Source of the DNA: Hamiltosporidium tvaerminnensis
Lineage: Eukaryota > Microsporidia > Dubosqiidae
Assembly: GCA_022605425.2 (NCBI GenBank)
Contig: CM061246.1
Coordinates: 1,116,001-1,180,000 of the forward strand
Length of the DNA: 64,000 bases
Direction: 5' to 3'
A program made the position numbers and the translations under genes. Under the pieces are notes generated by a model. That model ran no database searches. It saw only the letters and a list, made by a program, of their open reading frames with translations, and was not told the origin of the DNA. This document shows, in pieces, positions 46,348 through 55,900 of this stretch (its first letter is position 1; each line of letters begins with the position of its first letter).

Positions 46348-47084
46348 GCATTCAATTTTAAATGGATATATAGTGAATTTGATGAAAGAATCATTTCTAA
46401 TGATAATATAAATGCTTAGACATATATTCTTAGATTCCCAATAAAGGTTTAAACACTGCCTAAGTTTTAACATGTATAAATTACACGATATACTGATTGT
46501 GTTTTACTTAAATCTTTCCTTTTTTGAAATATCTTAATATTATTTTTTTTGCATTGTTTTGTTCTAAATATGTATTTACAGTTTAAAACTTGATATAAAT
46601 TAAATTTTAACGAGCTTGTTCATATTTTTTAATTTTTATTAGTAGATTAAATATTGTCGGTATTTAATACTTATCTAATTAAAAACTTTTAGAAGATGAT
46701 ACTGCTAATAAAATTTGTTTTTATCTCAATAATTTTTTTTAGTATTTTATATAAGTGAAATAAGAATTCCAAAAAAGGCGTTATTTAAAATCAATTCATT
46801 TTATTGACTATATTTCTTCAACCATATTTTTATAAGCAAATTATATTTCGGATTCAATTTAAAGTCTTTTAACAAAAAAAATTAATTTTGAAACTTACCA
46901 TTTCGTTTTTTTAAACACCGAAAGAAAATCTAAAACATGATATTCCTATTGTTTATGTATAATTTCGTGTCATTCGCCCTTGAAATTTAATATATTTAGA
47001 ATGATATTTTTTATGGATAACTTACTTACCTACATATTCTGGGCTTCTTTTATCTTTCAGTTTCAAGGATGAACAAACGGATGT
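46348..47084. other. Intergenic, no feature seen
   Basis: AT-rich 3' flank of the LRR gene, with no ORF or repeat supported. Confidence 0.5.
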
Positions 47085-47498
47085 TTTCCATTTGTTTCTT
47101 TTAATCTGTTATAACTCGAAATTATAGGAGATCGGTCTATAGATCAATTGTAGTTTATATTCCACTAAAGTGGCAACAATTCCCCACCATTCCGAGAGCA
47201 GAATTGGCTTGGAGTATATTCTGCTTGTCGTAAGAGGCGACTGAAAGGGACTTATCCTCCATGTTGGGGTTGGACGTAGGGCTAACAACCCACCCTTTAA
47301 AACTACCTGTTACGAAATCCAATAAATAAACAAACCTACTGGAAAAAGACTGGCTGCGGTATTACTAAGCAAGGCCAAGGCTCGCACCGGACTGTAGTGC
47401 CAAGGCCGAATGAATGGAAGTGTCAAAAATTACTTTGACAAATTTCAGTACAATTGTTGCCAAGCAGATAGTTTTTAATGTGGTTATCCTCTTTCCAC
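47085..47498 (-). mobile_element. Family B repeat, copy B1
   Basis: On the minus strand it starts GTGGAAAGAGGATAACCAC and continues ATTAAAAACTATCTGCTTGG, the same head as family A, then diverges completely. The body is GC-richer than its surroundings and contains CAGTCGCCTCTTACGACAAG. It ends with the TATAATTTCGAGTTATAACAG block shared with B2 (18060-18220). No open frame is present. It is probably another retroposed element using the same 5' sequence as family A. Confidence 0.7.
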
Positions 47499-49212
47499 TT
47501 TTTATAGATAACTTATGCATAATTTTTGGAAGGGTTTTCGAACAGATAATCTTTTATATGTTTGGTATTATAATGTAAAATACTATCTAATCGTTCATAT
47601 TTGAAATCTGTGCAATGTATAAATAAATTTTCTTGATTAGGAATTTATTGTAATAATCAAAAAAAATAAATTAATATCAATGAATAAGCAAGAAAAATAG
47701 AAATAAAGTTCGATAAAAAAAATATTTGTATAAAGTTCAAAGTAAAAGTATTAAATATTTTATCTTCTTAATTCAATAACGATATTGAGCATTTGTTAAA
47801 ATTCCTTTATTATGTTAAAATATTTCCGTCGTTTAAAAAAATTGTATGAAAATGAATTTAAGAGGTATGACTATCTTTGATTTAAGGAAAAAATAATGTG
47901 TCTAAAGCATTTTCTGCTTGCTTTAAAAAATATCCTGAAATTATAAATAATAAAAAATTGGTTTTGAGGTATATTCTTTTATCTTACAAGAAAAAACAAA
48001 GATTTACGCATGTTTTTTTATCTGCAACCGCATTTACTACACTAAAAACCATTTATAAATCGATTCTATTATATAGAAAATCCATTTCAATTGGACTTCA
48101 ATTGGAGAACTTTTCATATTACTATTTTGTATTTAAGGGCTGTTTTTTTGCAAAAAAACTATAATACACAGCAAAATAAACAGTTATAAAACATATGTTA
48201 TGTGATATCATCAGATAAAAACATCAAATCTAAATATTTATGATCATTTCTGATACGATTTAAATCGATTTTTGCAATATTTTAGTCTGATTATGATACT
48301 TTCGACCTTAAGTTGATTTTTTTACAACAGGACAATTCAGTTTACAAAAAAAACACAGCAAAAGTATCATTTGATATTTTTCATGAAAAACTAAGCATAT
48401 TTGGTTTTGTAAGAGTATAAATATTTTCAGTTAATTTCAGAAACTTATCAAAATATTAGAGGATCTTGAAACAATCACTATTAGCATAGAAAGACAAGGA
48501 AACCCAAAAAATGACTTATTGTGTAATTTAATTTAACTCCGTCCATATATTTTCTAAAAAAATTCTATTATCATAAACTCACGAAATTACTTACAAAAAT
48601 CAAAATTACGATAATGAGTCAATATAGGCGTCTAAATTTCTTGAGGAGATCAAGGGAAATTATTAACCGCATAAAAATTTAATATTTAAACTCCTTCTTC
48701 AGTAATTTGTTTAGAAAACAAAATTCGTAGGAATTATTATCAGCGGAAAAGAAATTGTAAATTCTGAATTAGTTGAATTGCTAAAATTCTTTTGTTAAAT
48801 ATTTTTATACAAAGGTTAAATGAATGTATATGGATACCTGATGTAAATCCCCTGGAGTAAGAAAAATTATTGGTTTTTTTCAATCCCTAAAAAAAATTAT
48901 TTGGCTTACACTTTACTGATATTTGGAGATATTTTCAAAAAGGGGAGGAAAAAATTCTTTGAATAGAAAACAATATAGTCTGATCAAAAAATAGTAGTTT
49001 CAAATGATACTGAATAAAGTCTAAGAATCTTTAAAAAATTATAGTTTGAAAAAAAAGAACGATTCGAAACGTCAAAAATGGTAATTAATTTTAAAAAAAA
49101 AATAAATAGAATGATTTTATAATATTTTAGTATCATTTGCTGTTTCTATAAGTTTTTTTTGTTTTTAATTGGCTATTGATAATCATAAAGTTTTTCTTCA
49201 CATAACCGCCGT
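47499..49212. other. Intergenic with one doubtful small frame
   Basis: AT-rich. A frame at 47898-48164 (88 aa from GTG; YPEIINNKKLVLRYILLSYKK) lacks an in-frame ATG at its start and matches nothing I know; it may be a transposase or repeat relic. Nothing else is supported. Confidence 0.35.
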
Positions 49213-50514
49213 ATGTATTTGAAAAAACAAAGTATATTAACTTATTTTACATTTTTTTTACTACAAATTGTTAATATGCAGTCAGACTATTTCTATTTCT
49301 AGTTTACCGAATCCTATTGCTTTTAATAAAGATGGTATTGTGAAAAAATATGAAGCTATAAGATTTCTAGGGAAAGGCATTGAAGGCAGTGTTTTTTTGG
49401 TTAAAGATATTCAAACAAAAGAAAAATTTGCACTAAAGGTGCAACCAAAAAAAACCCACTTGACTTGTAATTACATTGCAGAGCTGTTTAAAAACTATTT
49501 AAGACATGAAAATATTGTTGAATTTTATGGATATTATAACGATTCGAATTATGAATATCTCCTATTCGAATATCTTCCAATAACATTGCACACCTATTTG
49601 TTTAGGAATAAAGAAACATTTATAAACTTTTTGTTCATAATGAAACAAATGCTAGATGTGTTAAATTTCTTACAGGCTCAAAAAATTGTGTTCCGAGATT
49701 TCAAATTTGACAATGTGATGCTAACTGAAAACTTAAAAATTAAAGCGATCGATTTTGGACAGGCCGTATTTGAGGAAAATCAAAGTCTGGTATTTTATGA
49801 TGAAGCAATAAGAAACGGACTAAACGAAGAAACTAGGTATTTGTATATTTCACCTGAAATCAGAAATGGACAAAGGTAAAATTCTATTGCTGATATTTAT
49901 AATTTTGGTTATAGTTCGCAGAAATATATAAATGGTATTCCCCTGAAACTGATAAAGTAAATAATTTCTCGAACAGTGTTTGATTCTGATCCCAAAAATC
50001 GTATTTCAGCAGATTTAGCCCTAATACATCCTATTTTTAATCCTTTATATGACTTTGTATTTTGTTTTGCTAGCACAAAAAATTTTGAAATCTCTGATAA
50101 TAACACTAAAATAAAATTGCACGATAGAGTAGTCTACTACGAGCACCCAGAATATAGTTTTGAATTACATTGTTGTAGTTCAAAAAATAAAAGAGAGTTT
50201 TCTACATTTAAGCTAAACTCAAACAAAAAACTTTTACTAAGAAAAACCGCCAATCAAGAAGAGGCCGAACAACGAGCCTATGGACTACTAGGTTTTAGAT
50301 CAATTGTGGGAAATGAGGGGATACCTATACAGCATCTAACTTTTAGTTATTTTAACGAGCTAAAAAAAATATTTTCAATATTAGATTCAAAGCATAAACA
50401 AAACACTGAATTAAGAAGATAAAAATTATTTATATATTGGGGGTTTTAGAACTATTTTTAGTATTTGGGTCATGTGTCTATTTATATACTATATATAAAA
50501 GAAAGCATAAATAA
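49213..50514 (+). pseudogene. Disrupted paralogue of the transmembrane kinase-like gene
   Basis: Co-linear with 36144-37487. The ATG at 49213 opens a signal-peptide-like stretch (MYLKKQSILTYFTFFLL), but a one-base shift separates it from the kinase frame. The kinase part runs open to 49879, where a TGT codon of the intact copy is TAA. Indels of one and two bases near 49950-49980 pass a second stop and restore the frame. 49976-50422 then encodes the C-lobe end and the second domain, and a further one-base shift separates it from the transmembrane segment (50425-50514). Kinase marks kept: GKGIEGSV, FALK, FRDFKFDN, DFG. Its HRD position reads FRD, closer to consensus than the intact copy. Separate short proteins from the two frames are possible but unlikely. 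Confidence 0.85.
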
Positions 50515-51533
50515 AAGTTTTTGCAATTTTGATCTTTATTATAGTTTACATGTACTTTAGTTTCATTTTACTTTTTACATTTTTTGGATGTAATTACCAT
50601 ATTACTTCGAATACATGCCACCGCATAAGTTTATTAATTTATAATAAATTATAATAGAAGGAAATTATACGACATAATACAGTATTGGATTTGGTGTTAA
50701 ACAAAGTTATCAGTTTGTATAAAACAATTTAATAAAATACATGAAAATCAATTTTCTTATATACTAAAGAATAGAACTCATTGAAAATGTAAAATATTTC
50801 AGACTGATATCAAAAACACGATTTGACACGAGTCTGAGTGTTTAAAATAACCATTATGATGGTTTTCTCAAAATATTTTCATGTATTGCGCATTTCATTT
50901 ATTTATTAATTCAATGCCAAGAACTTTATATTGTTCTAATCCTATTTGTAAACATGTCATCCATGTTTTGTGTAAATTTTCGTTTGACTTAATGCTCTAA
51001 AATATTTGTATATTTTGATGCTTTTGGTATTTTAATGCTTATTTTTATCACTGCCCAATATATAGACCTGTTTTTGTTTTAAAGATTAAAAGTGTATATA
51101 TAATCTTTTAAATTTTATGAATATTTTCTTCTGGCTCTTTGATGTATTGCATCTAAAAAGGTCAGGTGGTTTTGATAAAAAAAAACATTCAATTATATTT
51201 TGCACCTGATAATATTTATTGACAATGGATATGTCAATCGGGTTATTAGAATTTTCACAGATACCGGGTCATATCAAAAAATTAATGGAAAGCAAATATG
51301 AAATGATTGTAATACCCTTATTTCCATTTATTATTTTATCAAAATAAAGCATTGGAATAAAATAAAAAAGATACATAATTTGAGTTCTTAATTCATTTGA
51401 AATAATACAAATATCTATTCAGGAAATGAAATTTTCTGTTTTATGTACACCATGTATTAATTCATATATGAGTGCATATTTGAACAAATATTTTTCATGT
51501 GGTGTGGTTGATAAAAGTTGATGTTTAACACCA
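50515..51533. other. Intergenic, no feature seen
   Basis: AT-rich sequence downstream of the kinase pseudogene. Confidence 0.5.
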
Positions 51534-51699
51534 ATTTTTTTTATCATATATTCTGTATTTTTTTTCGGCTACAATTTCTTCGAAATGAAACATAGAAATC
51601 TGTAAATATGTTGTACTTTTTTTTTATCATATATTCTGTATTTTTTTTCGGCTACAATTTCTTCGAAATGAAACATAGAAATCTGTAAATATGTTGTAC
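51534..51699 (+). repeat. Tandem duplication, 2 x 83 bp
   Basis: The block from the T-run and TATCATATATTCTG through to ATGTTGTAC occurs twice head to tail with a period of 83. The two copies look identical apart from T-run length, so the event is recent. Confidence 0.95.
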
Positions 51700-52920
51700 A
51701 TTTTTTTTATTATGATTGTATTTTTTTTCGAATTAAACTAGTTTAATCTGTTTTGAAACAATATTTTTACAATTTCATTGGTGTTTGATAAATTAATGAA
51801 TCGCCTGACTTGTATTATAAGTAAAGCCTATATATATGGATATTGTTTATCTTTAGTAACTCATCTTAAATTACCATGATCGTTTTCTAGATGCAGTTAC
51901 AGTTAGAACATTGATTTATTTTTCTTCTATCCGATCCTTTATAGCGAAATATAAACACTCATATAAACATTCAGTCCTTCGAAGTTTCTGCACAGAAAAT
52001 AATTGGTTTAATTTGTTTAAATTTGCACCATTAAGTGTTATACCGAGCCTTTGTGTAATATATCCTATTTTAATTCGAAAGAGAGTTCGTTAATTTACTT
52101 TCCAAAACCATTTTTTTTATCAGAGAATAGTTGTAAAATGTCGTAGATTGCTATATTCATATCCAATTAAAGTTCTTATCTACAGTGCTCCTTATATTTA
52201 ATTCGATTTTCTAAATAACTCATGTTTTAAATATAAAATGATATTTTCAAGAAAGAGTTTATTATTTATACGCTGCTTGATTGTGCTGATCTGCTTTATA
52301 AATGTGTAAGGTAATGACGCCAAACTTGTATATGCCTTTATATTTTTCACAATATTTCTACATTGAATTTTGACTACACTCAAATTTTTTGGGTAATTGA
52401 ATCTTCAAAATGATATTTTCGTAGACTTTTAATCGTATTCATGTCCTTATTTTGAGGTTTATTTATCTTTTATATCGAATATTCTATCTTAATTAAGACA
52501 ATTCAATGCGGAATTTATTTATACCAAAGTATCACTGTATCTTATCCAATCTAAATAAGCTTCAACAGACCCGCGGGAGTTTCTCTTGGTTTTTCAATAT
52601 CAGAAACTAAAGTAAATCTCATTTGAATAATTTCTACTTTTACAGGTGCTTTTTAACTATTTTAATTCGTAAAATAAATACCCGTTTTGATCTTAAAATT
52701 TTAATTTGTTTTTTGTTCATAGATTAACTCTCATTTTTACATTCTCAAATATTTTCATGAACAGAATGACTTCTAATTTGTTTTAAAGACATTAATTTAT
52801 ACTTTTTTATGAAAATAAGAAACCCAAAAAATACAAAGATTACTTTTACTAACCAACAGCCACCAATACACAATTTAACAAAATAGACTACCATTCTTCC
52901 TTATTTATACACAAAAAATA
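51700..52920. other. Intergenic, no feature seen
   Basis: AT-rich sequence at the 3' side of STT4, with no ORF supported. Confidence 0.5.
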
Positions 52921-55900
52921 TTAAAATGCTATGTTATTCGTTACTTCCTGATATTTATCATAAATCCACGTCCTAAACTTCTTACAACTCCCATTTATCA
53001 TTTTCTCAACATTTTCTTTTATTTCATTATCTCCTACATCAAACATAAATCTACTATAAAAGTTATCCACTGCTCCTTTCCTATAACAATCAAGACCACT
53101 CTCTTTAAAACAATCAACAGCATACATTATTTCCTTAGAAGATCTCCTCAAAGCTACAAATCCTTTAACCATCATTTCTCTATAAAATTTAAACGCCACA
53201 CCGTCATAACCACCCATTAACATAAATATTTCAGCTGTTAATTTCAAAGGAAGTTCTATACTTAAATTTCCAGGCGAAGTCTCAAACATAAACCCAAAAT
53301 CTATATGAATCATAAATCCATCATCATCTATAAGAATATTACCGTTATGTCTATCTTTAATATTTAAAAAGTAAACTACCAAAGAATAACCAACCAATGA
53401 ACTTACAAAATTATAAAGTGCCTTTGAATATCTTTCACCTTCTTTAAAACCAAATTTCAATTCAAAATAATCGACTAAACTGTTAATTTTTTCTCTTCCA
53501 ATCTGATCACGTGTTATAGCATTTTCTACAACTTCTATTAAACCACACTCACTATCTGTACATAAAACTCTATACGGATACAAAAAAATATCCAAATTAT
53601 TCTTCTTAAAAATGTCTTTAAAAATTTGAATCAATTGTAAAGCCAACATGTCTTGTCTACAGTCATCACCAGCTTTAACAATAAGCCTTTTATAAATATA
53701 AGAACAAGGGGTCTTAATAACACCATCATTACTAACACCCCCTTTATTTATACACTTAAGGGTTATCATATAAGGAACCTTAGCATGGCTCTGTAATACC
53801 CTTCCACTACCCTTTACAATATCAATTATTTCTTCAGTACCAAAGCAGTAATAAAGGCCTTGAATACTAACACCCTGTTGTATATTTGGTACATTATTAA
53901 CACCCCTTTGTTTAGTATCCCCTTTATTAACACCCTCTAACATATCCTCTTTATTAACACCATTTATACTACTATCCTTATAACTAACACCCTCTTCTTT
54001 AGTAACCATGTCATTAACACCCTCTAATATATCCTTATAAGTAACACCCTGTTGTTTACTACCTCTCTCATTAACACCCTCTTCTTTACTACCCATGTCC
54101 TTAACACCCTCTAACATATCCTTATAACTAACACCCTTTATATCCCACACCTCTTCATTAACACCCCCTATCTCTATCTTCTCCAATTCTTTGTTAATAA
54201 ATTCCTTTTTATTTTCTTCATTCCGTGCATTAAAAGAAATAGAATTTAAATTTTTATAAAATTTAACCTGTTTTTCATACAACAACACCTCTTTCTCACC
54301 AATTCCTAAAATAAGATCATCCATACATTTCTTAAACACATTACTCTTATTTGTATGAACACCCCGTAAATTCTTTTTATTTCCATTCTCTTCACTTATA
54401 TTACACTTAAGATTTAAAAGGAGTTCATGACATAAAATATTATTATTAGACAGATGTATCAATAAAATAAAAACATCACATCTTACTTCTTCTCTTCTTA
54501 ACACTTGAATCAATTGAGGAATATAAAAACGAATATTTTGTTTTGTTTTTAATACTTCTAAAGCTATTTTTATATGTTCTCTATTTAAAGACCTATAAAT
54601 AACAGTAATACAATCCATTACAGACATACTGTTATCAACAAATATTGAATAATTTAAATAATTAAAAATTTTACTGTTATTTCTTATAAAGGAAATAACA
54701 CCCTTTCTTCTATACATATTATAAATAAGGGTTAAATCTTTATCATCAAGGGTGTTATTATTAACGGTATGTTTTAAAGAGGCTTCAAAATCTATGTTAG
54801 TAATTAAAGGGGTCTTATTATTAGTCATAGGTAAATTTATATTTAAAGGGTACCTTTTATAATAAGAGTACCAATTATCAAGGGTTATACTTTCTATAAT
54901 TCTATTACTAGTATTAACACCCTTATAACCACTATACCTGTTATACCATAGACTACTAGTGTTATTGTAAGGGGTGTTATTATTAGTAATACTTTCTCCT
55001 GTAATAACACATATATTATCAAAGAAGAATTTAAAGAAACCTTCGGTTTCAATTGAAAGCTTTCTGAAAATAACGGGGTCTATTTTAAAATCTACATCTA
55101 CTCGTAACACCCTTTTAAGATAAGGAAGTACTATACTTTTTGGTAAATAAAGGGTGTTACATATACGTACTAATACATAAAGGGTCTTATAGTTAAAGGT
55201 AGTAGCTAAAAGGGTCTTAAGTAACTGTATTACTGATAAAAGGGTGTTACTATTATAAAGATTTAAATAAACAACATCGATTAAAAAGAAAATATCAGAG
55301 GTGACATCAATACTATAATTAACACCCTGTTGTTGATTAGTTATATTGTTAACACCCTGTTGTATATCTTTATAGTTATTAACACCCAGTTGTATATCTT
55401 TATAGTTATTAACACCCTGTTGTTCATCTTTATAGTTGTTAACACCCTGTTGTATATCTTTATAGTTATTAACACCCTCTAATACATCCCTACAATCCTT
55501 AACACCTTCTAATACATACCTACTATCCTTAACACCCTTTAAATTACAAAATCTATACTTAACACCCTCTAATACATATCTACTATCCTTAACACCCCTT
55601 AATTCACATACCTCATTACTAAAGTCTTCTATCTTTTTCATTGTAATTTCAACGTAAGAATATAAATCTTTAAAAGACGTAAAACCAAGAGTTAAATAAT
55701 CTTTACCAAAAAGAGTTATATCTGCTATAAATAACACTATATAATTATAAAAAATAGGTGAATTACCACTTATTTCACTTAAAATGGTTTTATAGAAACT
55801 AAGATAAGAAATAAAGACATCCTCGGTATCTTTAAATTGATTTCTTGCTTTTAAAGTCTTAAAAATCTCAGAAAAATAAATATGTAATTTTATATTATAT

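Noticed and set aside
49268-49879. Stand-alone 203-residue kinase starting at TTG
   Set aside because: It has no ATG. Alignment with the intact copy shows a shifted signal peptide before it and a stop in the C-lobe, so it is part of a pseudogene.
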